Assembly (NCBI GenBank): GCA_024635735.1
Contig: JAGXII010000009.1
Span: 1 to 24,160 of the forward strand
DNA: 24,160 bases
Direction: 5' to 3'
Origin: Christiangramia sp.
Lineage (GTDB): Bacteria > Bacteroidota > Bacteroidia > Flavobacteriales > Flavobacteriaceae
Shown here: positions 1 to 6,661 of the stretch, one piece after another
Numbering within the stretch: position 1 is the stretch's first letter
Layout of the letters: every line of letters begins with the position of its first letter
Position numbers and translations under genes: made by a program
Notes under the pieces: model-generated
What the model saw: only the letters and a program-made list of their open reading frames with translations
The model's database searches: none
Told to the model about the DNA's origin: nothing

Positions 1-19
1 AGATGTGTATAAGAGACAG
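1..19. other. Nextera transposon-end sequencing adapter (not genomic)
   Basis: These 19 bases are exactly the Tn5 mosaic-end/Nextera adapter that is added during library preparation. They are in frame with the ferredoxin gene that follows and supply a false GTG start at position 5. True genomic sequence begins at base 20, so this marks an untrimmed read end and therefore a contig end. Confidence 0.97.
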
Positions 20-265
20 GATGAGACTGTTTTAGGTGGTACGGTTACAACTCCAAAAGGAAAAGAAATTGACGCTGACGCCGAAAATGAACCGCTTTCT
101 GATGAATTCTACTTTATCGTCGCTGAAAAATGTACCGAGTGTAAAGGGTTCCATGATGAACCTCAATGTGCTTCGGTTTGTCCGGTAGACTGCTGTGTTC
201 CCGATGAAGATCATCGTGAAACCGAAGAAGAGCTTCTTGAAAAGAAAGCCTGGCTTCACGGATAA
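20..265 (+). CDS. 4Fe-4S dicluster ferredoxin, C-terminal part (5' truncated by contig end)
   Basis: This is the 3' end of a small ferredoxin gene; about 81 residues remain and the start lies off the contig. It contains CTEC, then eight residues, then CASVCP (pattern C-x2-C-x8-C-x3-C-P). This longer second-cluster loop is typical of Alvin/YfhL-type 2[4Fe-4S] ferredoxins. The first-cluster motif is not visible, and is expected in the missing part. An acidic helical tail rich in Glu follows. The gene ends 30 bp before nifJ on the same strand, so the two are probably co-transcribed and the ferredoxin is a likely electron carrier for the pyruvate oxidoreductase; the pairing is inferred. The first five residues readable from base 5 come from the adapter and do not belong to the protein. 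Confidence 0.85.
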   Translation, partial: DETVLGGTVTTPKGKEIDADAENEPLSDEFYFIVAEKCTECKGFHDEPQCASVCPVDCCVPDEDHRETEEELLEKKAWLHG

Positions 266-295
266 TAACTGATATACTAATATAAATATGGAGTA

Positions 296-3200
296 ATGAC
301 TAAGGAATTCCCTAAGCTCATTTGTGATGCCAATGAGGCAGTTGCAAGAGTAGCACACAAAACAAATGAAGTCTGCGCAATATATCCAATAACCCCGGCT
401 TCTCCAATGGGAGAACACGTAGATGTATTTAGTTCAAAAGGAAAGAAAAATATCTGGAACAATGTTCCAAGAATAGTTGAAATGCAGAGTGAAGGAGGCG
501 CTGCCGGCGCCGTTCACGGATCGCTGCAAGCTGGAGCTCTTACGACTACCTTCACGGCATCACAGGGGTTATTGCTTATGATTCCTAATATGTATAAGAT
601 AGCCGGGGAATTGTTGCCTTCAGTCATTCATGTGGCAGCCAGGAACATTGCCACGCATGCGCTTTCTATTTTCGGAGATCATTCTGATGTTATGGCGGCC
701 CGCCAAACCGGGTTTGCGATGTTGTTTGGCGGATCGGTTCAGGAGGCCCAGGATTTTGCGCTGATATCTCAGGTCGCAACTTTAAATTCCCGGATTCCTT
801 TCTTGAATATATTTGACGGTTTCCGGACTTCACATGAGATTTCAAAGATCGATGGGATTCCTGATGAAATCATTAAAGCGATGATGCCTGAAGACAGGAT
901 CATGGAGCATAAAAAACGCTCTCTGGATCCAGATTCTCCAGTGATTCGCGGTACTTCTCAAAACCCGGATGTTTTTTTCCAGGCACGGGAAGCGGCTAAT
1001 TTGCATTATCAAAAAGTTCCCGGAATCGTTCAGGAAGTGATGGATGAGTTCTACCAGCATACCGGCAGGCGTTACAACCTGTTCGATTATATGGGGCATC
1101 CGGAAGCTGAAAGAGTTATTGTTATTATGGGTTCCGGGGAAGGAGCTGTTAAAGAGACCGTAGATACGCTGCTGAATTCTGATGAAAAGGTAGGTGTTCT
1201 TTTCGTTCGTTTATACAGGCCTTTCTCAATTGAATATTTCATCGATAAACTACCAAAAACAGTTAAAAAGATAGCTGTTCTAGACCGTACCAAAGAACCA
1301 GGGAGCACAGGTGATCCTCTTTATCTGGATGTGGTCACTGCTTTTGCCGAAAGTGACAGGGAATCTCCTGTTATCATTGGAGGCCGCTATGGTTTGTCTT
1401 CTAAAGAATTCAATCCGGCTATGGTTAAAGGGATCTTTGATGAACTGGAAAAACCAAAACCTAAGAATCACTTTACTATTGGTATAAATGATGACGTGAC
1501 TCACACCAGTTTGCTTTACAATCCCGTGTTCAAGACTAAAAAGACCACTTTTAACTGTATGTTCTATGGTCTGGGCTCTGATGGTACAGTTGGTGCCAAC
1601 AAGAACTCAATCAAGATCATTGGAGAGACTACCGATAATTATGTACAGGGATATTTTGTTTACGACTCTAAAAAGGCCGGAGCACAAACCGTTTCCCACC
1701 TCCGTTTCGGACCGGAACCTATTTATTCCAGTTATCTCATAAATACAGCCGATTTTCTAGCCTGCCATCAGTTCAATTTTATTGAGAAATATGATATTCT
1801 GAAAAAGATCAAAAAGGGAGGAACCTTCCTTTTGAACGCTCCTTTTTCAAATGAGGAGATCTGGGATCAACTTCCGCAAAAAATGCAGGAAGAAATTGTA
1901 GAAAACGAACTTGAATTCTACGTGGTAGATGCTACCAGAGTGGCTCATGAAGCAAAGCTTGGTAAGCGAACTAACACAGTACTTCAAACCTGTTTCTTTG
2001 CAATTTCAGGTGTGCTTCCAAAAGATGAAGCCATTAAGAAGATCAAAGATGCGATTGTAAAATCTTACTCTCATAAGGGAGAAAAGATCGTCAAGATGAA
2101 TTTCAACGCGGTAGACAAATCTCTGGAAAATCTTCAGAAAGTTGAATATCCTAAAAAAGTTACCAGTGACCGCCCACTCAAACCAATGATGACCGGCGAA
2201 GCCGATCCTTTCGTGAAAGATGTGCTTGGTAAGATACTTTCAGGTTATGGAGATGAACTTCCCGTTAGTGCCTTTCCAGTTGATGGTACTTTCCCAACCG
2301 GTACCACTCAATATGAAAAACGCGGAATTGCCGATTATATTCCTGTATGGGAAGGAGAGGACCTTTGTACACAATGTAACAAGTGTATCGCGATTTGTCC
2401 GCATGCCGCTATAAGGGCTAAAGTGGTTCCTACTGAAGATCTCGCCGATGCTCCCGACTCTCTGAAAGCAGTTCCTGCCAAAGGACGTCCGTTTACCAGT
2501 GCTACCGATTCGTATGTGCTTCAGGTTTCTCCTGAAGACTGTACCGGTTGTGATTTATGTGTAGCCGTTTGTCCTGCCGAAAGTAAGGAGATTGAGAACT
2601 TCAAGGCCATTAATATGCGGAACAAACTTGATGTTGCCGAAAAAGAAAATAAGAACTGGGATTACTTTGTAAACCTGCCTTATTACGATCGTACCGAATT
2701 GCAGATCACAAACATAAAAGGATCACAATTCCTTGAACCATTGTTCGAATTTTCAGGAGCCTGCTCCGGATGTGGGGAAACGCCTTATATCAAGATGCTT
2801 ACCCAGCTTTATGGAGACAGTATCTTAATTGCGAACGCGACCGGTTGCTCCTCTATTTATGGAGGGAACCTGCCAACCACGCCATACAAAAAGAATGCTC
2901 TGGGACAGGGACCTGCGTGGGCGAACTCTTTATTTGAAGATAATGCCGAGTTTGGCTTTGGAATGAGACTGGCGCTTACCAAGAAAGAAGAAATCGCCAT
3001 AGACCTCCTGAAATCTATCGAAGGTCAGGTAGGAAGTGAGCTTGTTGAAGCTATTCTTGCAAATCCTGAAGAAAATGAAATTCAGAAAAAAGAAAAGCTG
3101 GCGAATATTGAAATGCTGAAAGCTATTCTAAAGACTATCGATAGTGATGAAGCCAGAAAGCTTAATGAACTCAGTCAATATCTACGCAAAAAAGCAGTCT

Positions 3201-3826
3201 GGATACTCGGTGGTGATGGCTGGGCTTACGATATTGGTTACGGTGGAGTAGACCACGTACTGGCTTCCGGAGAGAATATCAATATTTTGGTGATGGATAC
3301 CGAAGTGTATTCCAATACCGGCGGGCAAATGTCTAAAGCAACTCCGCTTGGAGCAAGTGCAAAATTCGCAGTTTCCGGTAAACGAACCTCTAAGAAAAGC
3401 CTTGCGCTACAGGCAGTATCCTATCAGAATGTTTATGTAGCCCAGGTGGCTATAGGCGCTAAGGATTTGCAAACACTTAAGGCGATAGAAGAAGCGATGG
3501 CATATCCCGGTCCTTCAATCATCATTGCTTATTCTCACTGTGGAGAACACGGTTATGATCTTAAATTTGGAGCTTCTCAGCAGGAAAAAGCTGTAGATTC
3601 TGGTTACTGGCCATTGTTCAGGTTTAATCCGGCGCAGCCAAAAGGCAAACGATTTAAACTGGATTCAAAACCACCACAAATACCCGTCAAAGATTTTATG
3701 TACAATGAGACCCGCTTTACCCGGGTGGCAAAAGACAATGCCGAAGTGGGTGAAGCCTTACTGAAACAGGCCCAGGAAGAAGTTGAAGTGAAATGGGAAA
3801 GACTGGAACTTTTCAGAGATATGTAA
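296..3826 (+). CDS. nifJ: pyruvate:ferredoxin (flavodoxin) oxidoreductase
   Basis: This cytoplasmic enzyme oxidises pyruvate plus CoA to acetyl-CoA and CO2 and passes electrons to ferredoxin or flavodoxin. At 1176 aa it has the normal length of the single-chain homodimeric family. The N-terminal pyruvate-binding domain carries YPITPASPMGEH near residue 30. Next come the transketolase-C-like and gamma domains, then two 4Fe-4S motifs, CTQCNKC from residue 691 and CTGCDLC from residue 749. The C-terminal thiamine diphosphate domain has GDGWAYD near residue 973 and YSNTGGQ soon after. The proximal cluster ligands appear as C823, C826, C851 and C1082. The ATG at 296 follows a GGAG at 290-293; an ATG at 288 is followed directly by a stop. 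A ferredoxin gene sits just upstream. A 66-bp piece of this gene is copied at 12638-12703. Confidence 0.97.
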   Translation: MTKEFPKLICDANEAVARVAHKTNEVCAIYPITPASPMGEHVDVFSSKGKKNIWNNVPRIVEMQSEGGAAGAVHGSLQAGALTTTFTASQGLLLMIPNMYKIAGELLPSVIHVAARNIATHALSIFGDHSDVMAARQTGFAMLFGGSVQEAQDFALISQVATLNSRIPFLNIFDGFRTSHEISKIDGIPDEIIKAMMPEDRIMEHKKRSLDPDSPVIRGTSQNPDVFFQAREAANLHYQKVPGIVQEVMDEFYQHTGRRYNLFDYMGHPEAERVIVIMGSGEGAVKETVDTLLNSDEKVGVLFVRLYRPFSIEYFIDKLPKTVKKIAVLDRTKEPGSTGDPLYLDVVTAFAESDRESPVIIGGRYGLSSKEFNPAMVKGIFDELEKPKPKNHFTIGINDDVTHTSLLYNPVFKTKKTTFNCMFYGLGSDGTVGANKNSIKIIGETTDNYVQGYFVYDSKKAGAQTVSHLRFGPEPIYSSYLINTADFLACHQFNFIEKYDILKKIKKGGTFLLNAPFSNEEIWDQLPQKMQEEIVENELEFYVVDATRVAHEAKLGKRTNTVLQTCFFAISGVLPKDEAIKKIKDAIVKSYSHKGEKIVKMNFNAVDKSLENLQKVEYPKKVTSDRPLKPMMTGEADPFVKDVLGKILSGYGDELPVSAFPVDGTFPTGTTQYEKRGIADYIPVWEGEDLCTQCNKCIAICPHAAIRAKVVPTEDLADAPDSLKAVPAKGRPFTSATDSYVLQVSPEDCTGCDLCVAVCPAESKEIENFKAINMRNKLDVAEKENKNWDYFVNLPYYDRTELQITNIKGSQFLEPLFEFSGACSGCGETPYIKMLTQLYGDSILIANATGCSSIYGGNLPTTPYKKNALGQGPAWANSLFEDNAEFGFGMRLALTKKEEIAIDLLKSIEGQVGSELVEAILANPEENEIQKKEKLANIEMLKAILKTIDSDEARKLNELSQYLRKKAVWILGGDGWAYDIGYGGVDHVLASGENINILVMDTEVYSNTGGQMSKATPLGASAKFAVSGKRTSKKSLALQAVSYQNVYVAQVAIGAKDLQTLKAIEEAMAYPGPSIIIAYSHCGEHGYDLKFGASQQEKAVDSGYWPLFRFNPAQPKGKRFKLDSKPPQIPVKDFMYNETRFTRVAKDNAEVGEALLKQAQEEVEVKWERLELFRDM

Positions 3827-3850
3827 ATACCAACAACCTTTAATCAATTT

Positions 3851-3917
3851 AAATACGTTTTTAGTTATATGTTCAGAACGTCTTAATTCAGAAGTATAAC
3901 TAGAAACGTATTTTTTT
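3851..3917 (+). terminator. Long 19-bp stem-loop after nifJ with T-run
   Basis: The arms at 3851-3869 and 3895-3913 pair over 19 bp with a single T-G wobble, around a 25-nt loop, and end in seven Ts. This fits an intrinsic terminator for the ferredoxin-nifJ transcript. The stem is unusually long and mostly A+T, so it could instead be a processing or stability element, or control read-through into the HEPN-like gene 20 bp downstream. Confidence 0.7.
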
Positions 3918-3936
3918 AATCTAAAACTTTCTGATT

Positions 3937-4314
3937 ATGGAAACTAAAGCCAGAGTCTTATTTGAAGAAGCCCAAAAAAAAATAGAACAGGCAAATGATG
4001 AGTTATTTAAGCCTGAAGAAGATGTAGTATCTTATTTAGTGTGTAAAAATGCGCAAATTGCTATAGAAAACTACTTAAAGGGATATCTCTTTAAAAACGG
4101 GATAGATCCATCCAGTTACAAAACTATAGATAGTCTTTATCAGGAATGTAAAAGCCTGAATAAGAATTTTGAAAAAGTTGACTTATCTAATTTCACATGC
4201 AAATATGAACAACATACTACAAGGGATTGTAATGAAATTTCAAAAGTGGGTGATTGTTTTGAAATCGCTGCAAAAGTAGACGACTTTTTCAGACAGCAGA
4301 AAATTATTTCCTGA
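3937..4314 (+). CDS. small HEPN-like domain protein
   Basis: A 125-aa all-helical-looking protein. The stretch around residues 36-56 (CKNAQIAIENYLKGYLFKNG) resembles the core helix of HEPN domains, where an A-x3-A-x-E-x-x-L-K pattern is followed by a 'YLF..G' turn. HEPN proteins are often ribonuclease toxins or nucleotide-binding scaffolds. Here the ribonuclease motif (Arg, four residues, His) is absent, and no nucleotidyltransferase partner gene lies next to it, so a toxin role is not supported. It has five cysteines (residues 36, 71, 88, 98, 107), many for its size. It follows nifJ by 110 bp across a strong hairpin and converges with the racemase gene 12 bp downstream. The function is unknown. 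Confidence 0.6.
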   Translation: METKARVLFEEAQKKIEQANDELFKPEEDVVSYLVCKNAQIAIENYLKGYLFKNGIDPSSYKTIDSLYQECKSLNKNFEKVDLSNFTCKYEQHTTRDCNEISKVGDCFEIAAKVDDFFRQQKIIS

Positions 4315-4326
4315 GCCCTACTTTCT

Positions 4327-5013
4327 TCAGCTTTTATCTAATATGAAATCTGCAGCCAGTTGAGCATGTAATTGCGTGGTAGCTATTAATGGAAATTTAG
4401 CTGTTTCCTGATCAAGAAGTAAAGGGAGTTCGGTACAGCCAAGAATTACTCCATCAGCACCTCGTTTTTTAAATAATTCGATCTGTTCCAGGTAGAAATT
4501 TTCAGCTTCATCTGTAAACTTGCCCTGTGTAAGTTCTTTTGAAACAAAATAATGAGATCTTAGGATATCATTGCTCTTAGGGGTTAATATTTCTATATCG
4601 AAGTTCTCTTTCAAATAATCCGGTATAAAATTTCCGGTTACCGTGGGTTTATTCCCGAGTAAGCCTAATTTTTTTAAGCCCTGTCTTTTGGCTTCCTTTC
4701 CAATAGCTTCGCCTATATGAAGTACCGGAATACCAAGTTTTGGCTGGATGTATGAATAGGTCATATGAGGAGTGTTAGCACAGATCAAAATAGCTTCAGC
4801 GCCGGCCTGTTCCAGCTTTTTTGAGACTTCCAGATATTTTGCATTTATCTTATCACGATCCTGTTCTCTCATCAATTCGATATTGATACTATAAATGATT
4901 AGTTCTGGGTTGCCCTGTGTACCAATTTTTTCACCTACCAGTTCATTGATTAATCTGTAATATTCTATAGTGGAGTGCCAGGATGTTCCTCCTATCATAC
5001 CAAGAGTTCTCAT
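4327..5013 (-). CDS. aspartate/glutamate racemase family protein
   Basis: A 228-aa cytoplasmic enzyme of the PLP-independent Asp/Glu/hydantoin racemase superfamily, which inverts amino-acid stereochemistry with two cysteines as acid and base. The N-terminus MRTLGMIGGTSWHST is the typical start of the YgeA/RacD branch. The two catalytic cysteines are present: C78 in ICANTPHMTY and C193 in LGCTELPLLL. This branch includes aspartate racemases and broad-specificity amino-acid racemases, so the substrate cannot be assigned. It is a single-gene unit reading away from the rhodanese cluster. A Crp-like dyad lies 56 bp before its start, with only a poor -7 element (TAATTTCA, 5039-5046). Confidence 0.88.
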   Translation of the reverse strand: MRTLGMIGGTSWHSTIEYYRLINELVGEKIGTQGNPELIIYSINIELMREQDRDKINAKYLEVSKKLEQAGAEAILICANTPHMTYSYIQPKLGIPVLHIGEAIGKEAKRQGLKKLGLLGNKPTVTGNFIPDYLKENFDIEILTPKSNDILRSHYFVSKELTQGKFTDEAENFYLEQIELFKKRGADGVILGCTELPLLLDQETAKFPLIATTQLHAQLAADFILDKS

Positions 5014-5068
5014 AATTAAGGATTTTAGTTTTATTCAATGAAATTAAGACTTAATTAGAGTTTTGACT

Positions 5069-5082
5069 GCAACCATTGTTAC
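5069..5082. promoter_or_regulatory. Crp/Fnr-like dyad (site 1), upstream of the racemase
   Basis: GCAAC-CATT-GTTAC shares its half-sites and N4 spacing with three other intergenic dyads in this window. It lies in the gap between the divergently read racemase promoter region and the terminator of the rhodanese cluster. At the spacing found for the other sites (dyad centre to end of -7, 36.5 bp), the minus strand reads TAATTTCA, a poor match to TAnnTTTG, so this is the least certain of the four. Confidence 0.45.
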
Positions 5083-5091
5083 CCAAAAAAG

Positions 5092-5126
5092 AAAAAAGGT
5101 GATAGTCTATAAACTATCACCTTTTT
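5092..5126 (-). terminator. Intrinsic terminator of the rhodanese/DUF2892 cluster
   Basis: GGTGATAGT (5098-5106) pairs perfectly with ACTATCACC (5113-5121) around a 6-nt loop, extended by A/T pairs. On the minus strand the stem is followed by six Ts. It lies 28 bp beyond the stop of the last gene of the minus-strand cluster. Confidence 0.85.
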
Positions 5127-5153
5127 ATCTTCAATCAACTAATTTATTATCTA

Positions 5154-5369
5154 CTACTTTTCAGGTTTTTCCTGAATATTGCAGCCACCGTTACCACAAT
5201 TGCCGCCGGCACATCCAAAGGCAAACAACCCCATGGAGGACATATACACTCCAAGCAGAATACCAAGCCACTGGTTGGCATAAATTGCCTGAGTCATTAT
5301 TAAAAGACCTATGATGAGATAAACTACTCGCATTATGGTCCAGCCTTTTAGCAACCTGTCTTTAATCAT
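5154..5369 (-). CDS. DUF2892 (YgaP-like) inner-membrane protein with Cys/Gly-rich tail
   Basis: A 71-aa membrane protein with two predicted helices (about residues 13-32 and 35-53), typical of the DUF2892 family, which forms the membrane part of E. coli YgaP. The C-terminal tail carries cysteines in GCAGGNCGNGGCN, spaced C-x4-C-x4-C, a plausible persulfide or metal-binding patch. Its ATG overlaps the stop of the preceding rhodanese gene (ATGA overlap at 5366-5369), so translation is probably coupled. In YgaP one chain holds both a rhodanese and this membrane module; here they are two overlapping genes, suggesting the two products work together at the membrane in sulfur transfer. It is the last gene before a strong terminator. 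Confidence 0.82.
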   Translation of the reverse strand: MIKDRLLKGWTIMRVVYLIIGLLIMTQAIYANQWLGILLGVYMSSMGLFAFGCAGGNCGNGGCNIQEKPEK

Positions 5370-5683
5370 GATACTTTTGCATTAAGATTTCTCCAAGAGC
5401 CTCCATTGTATACCTGGGTGTATCCATGGGACTTTAAAATGCTCTTAGCATTTGAGCTTCTCATTCCCGATGCACAACAGGTAATTATAGGCTGATTTTT
5501 TTTCTTCAGTTTAGCAAGATTGTTAGTCAGGCTATTTAAAGGAATATTTTTAGAACCTTTTATATGCCCGCCTGAATATTCATTTTTGGTTCGAACATCC
5601 AGAATAATTCCGTCATTTTTTAATAATTGCGAATAATCTGGTTTTGGTTCAGGAGTAAATAATTTCTTTAAGAATTCAAGCAT
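5366..5683 (-). CDS. single-domain rhodanese-like sulfurtransferase (downstream copy)
   Basis: A 105-aa rhodanese-fold protein. Rhodaneses carry sulfur as a cysteine persulfide, taken from thiosulfate, polysulfide or similar donors. The active loop is C-C-A-S-G-M-R-S, with the presumed persulfide cysteine at C70 and the loop arginine at R75. The upstream motif ILDVRTKNEY is the usual rhodanese beta strand and 'DVR..xEY' signature, and HIKGSKNIP follows. A short amphipathic N-terminus (MLEFLKKLF) may touch the membrane; no signal peptide is seen. It starts 3 bp after the stop of the other rhodanese gene and overlaps the DUF2892 membrane gene by 4 bp, so the three form one tightly packed operon. 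Confidence 0.9.
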   Translation of the reverse strand: MLEFLKKLFTPEPKPDYSQLLKNDGIILDVRTKNEYSGGHIKGSKNIPLNSLTNNLAKLKKKNQPIITCCASGMRSSNAKSILKSHGYTQVYNGGSWRNLNAKVS

Positions 5684-5686
5684 AGG

Positions 5687-5965
5687 TTATATAGATTTTA
5701 AATAATTAATATCAAGCCAGGAACCACCATTTATACAATCAATATTCTGCTCCTTTAAGTATCTCTCTACTTTCTGGCTTCTCATTCCCGATGCACAGCA
5801 AAGAATTAGTGGCCCCGGTAGTTCTCTTAACTCCTCAAGTCTGTTTGAGACCTCAGTGAGTGGAATATTCTTAGATCCATCTACAAATCCTGAGCTATAT
5901 TCATGCGAGCTTCTCACATCTATGATGGTTCCCTTATTTTCTCTTATCAATTTTTCTGTTTCCAT
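5687..5965 (-). CDS. single-domain rhodanese-like sulfurtransferase (upstream copy)
   Basis: A 92-aa rhodanese-fold protein with TIIDVRSSHEYSSG and the active loop C-C-A-S-G-M-R-S (persulfide cysteine C57, R62). The loop is identical to that of the next gene, so the pair is a tandem paralogue set. I chose the ATG at 5965. A longer reading from a TTG at 5992 is possible, but that codon sits inside a good -7 promoter element (5990-5997), so transcripts would start downstream of it. It is the first gene of a three-gene operon with the second rhodanese and the Cys-rich DUF2892 protein. A Crp-like dyad sits upstream at the same distance from its -7 as in the TolC-RND operon, suggesting activation by a Crp/Fnr-family regulator. 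Confidence 0.9.
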   Translation of the reverse strand: METEKLIRENKGTIIDVRSSHEYSSGFVDGSKNIPLTEVSNRLEELRELPGPLILCCASGMRSQKVERYLKEQNIDCINGGSWLDINYLKSI

Positions 5966-5989
5966 AGTATTATTTTCAGAATTATTAGG

Positions 5990-5997
5990 CAAAAATA
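5990..5997 (-). promoter_or_regulatory. Bacteroidota-type -7 element of the rhodanese operon
   Basis: The minus strand reads TATTTTTG, a full match to TAnnTTTG, 25 bp before the ATG at 5965. No good -33 TTG is seen. Instead a Crp-like dyad is centred 36.5 bp upstream of the end of the element, as expected for an activator-dependent promoter. Confidence 0.6.
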
Positions 5998-6018
5998 AAT
6001 CTCCATGCTTTTATGCAC

Positions 6019-6034
6019 AGTGACTTATGTTACA
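6019..6034. promoter_or_regulatory. Crp/Fnr-like dyad (site 2), rhodanese operon
   Basis: AGTGAC-TTAT-GTTACA has the Crp-like form GTGA-N6-TTACA. Its centre (6026.5) is 36.5 bp from the G of the -7 element on the minus strand, the same geometry as sites 3 and 4. Confidence 0.65.
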
Positions 6035-6070
6035 AACGCCTTCAGAATTAGGTCCCGGAAATTTTAAAAT

Positions 6071-6100
6071 AATCAAGGATTGAAAGATCAATCTTTGATT
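6071..6100 (-). terminator. Hairpin at the end of the RND operon
   Basis: AATCAAGGATTGA and TCAATCTTTGATT form a 13-bp stem with one wobble and a 4-nt loop. It overlaps the stop codon of the DUF2892 gene at 6099. On the minus strand ATTATTTT follows, an imperfect T-run. It likely ends the long TolC-RND transcript and separates it from the rhodanese operon, which has its own promoter. Confidence 0.6.
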
Positions 6101-6290
6101 ATTTCTCATTGGTTATTCCAAACTTCTTTAATATATCCTCCATCAAACACCATCTTGTTATTGAAGATTGAAGCAGGTTTGCGCCCACAAAGGCCGTAAA
6201 CCAAAGCCAGTTAATATTTACGTATATGGCGAGTATAACGCTTATAAGGATAAATGTTCCGGCTACGCCGCGTACTATTCTGTTTCTCAT
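6099..6290 (-). CDS. DUF2892-family small membrane protein
   Basis: A 63-aa protein with two predicted membrane helices (about residues 8-26 and 28-42), an arginine-rich start (MRNRIVRGVAG) and the tail SSITRWCLMEDILKKFG. The tail corresponds to the usual DUF2892 ending, where a lone Cys precedes an 'ILKKxG' helix. Its role is not known; the same domain is the membrane anchor of rhodanese YgaP. It lies 16 bp after the PII-like gene and is the last gene before a hairpin, so it is probably the distal gene of the TolC-RND operon. A relative lies about 0.9 kb further on, in the rhodanese cluster (5154-5369). Confidence 0.8.
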   Translation of the reverse strand: MRNRIVRGVAGTFILISVILAIYVNINWLWFTAFVGANLLQSSITRWCLMEDILKKFGITNEK

Positions 6291-6306
6291 GATAATTGAA
6301 TTTTAA

Positions 6307-6606
6307 TTATATATGTCTTTCAATAGGTAATACAATGGCCCTAACCGGATTATCGGTCTCGAGTTGTTTGTTGTATTCCTCTATCAGCTTAAAAAAGCCG
6401 TTTATTTTTTCATCTTCAGTAAAGCTGAAGAACATAAGTGATTCATTCGCCCCTTTTTTACCTGGAAACCAGCTTTGGGTGGCGATCAGGGAATTCTTGT
6501 AACCTTCAATTTCTGAACTGCTGAAGGCTTCAATATGTGATTCCCGGAAAAGTTTCAAAATGTCTTTTTGAAATTCTGAAACCGAAGTAACAATTAATAA
6601 TTTCAT
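6307..6606 (-). CDS. small PII-like (GlnB-fold) protein linked to the RND pump
   Basis: A 99-aa soluble protein. The start MKLLIVTSVSEFQKDILKLFRESHI suggests the first beta-alpha unit of a ferredoxin-like/PII fold. A variable central part where the T-loop would be follows, and a last strand ends in NPVRAIVLPIE. Small PII-like proteins (for example DUF3240/CzcABC-linked types) are known next to RND metal pumps, and I suggest the same class here from fold pattern and position; I see no residue motif that proves it. It follows the RND gene by 55 bp, with a 9-bp perfect hairpin in between that ends 18 nt before its ATG. A nucleotide or metal sensor for the pump is one possible role, not shown. 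Confidence 0.5.
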   Translation of the reverse strand: MKLLIVTSVSEFQKDILKLFRESHIEAFSSSEIEGYKNSLIATQSWFPGKKGANESLMFFSFTEDEKINGFFKLIEEYNKQLETDNPVRAIVLPIERHI

Positions 6607-6623
6607 AATTTAATGGTTTTTTA

Positions 6624-6653
6624 CTACCGGCAACCTGAAACATATGCCGGTAG
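6624..6653 (-). repeat. Perfect 9-bp inverted repeat between the RND and PII-like genes
   Basis: CTACCGGCA (6624-6632) and TGCCGGTAG (6645-6653) are exact reverse complements around a 12-nt loop. It is GC-rich compared with its surroundings. No T-run follows on the minus strand (TAAAAAACC instead), so it is not a classic terminator. It ends 18 nt before the ATG at 6606 and may set mRNA stability or expression of the distal genes relative to the pump. Confidence 0.65.
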
Positions 6654-6661
6654 CTTTGATT

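Noticed and set aside
5..19. GTG start codon for the ferredoxin ORF
   Set aside because: It lies inside the sequencing adapter; the gene is truncated and its true start is off the contig.
5181..5194. GCAGC-CACC-GTTAC, similar to the dyads
   Set aside because: It lies inside the DUF2892 coding region and has a broken half-site, so it is most likely chance.
5966..5992. TTG start extending the upstream rhodanese by nine residues
   Set aside because: The TTG lies within the TATTTTTG -7 element, and an ATG at 5965 gives a normal rhodanese start.
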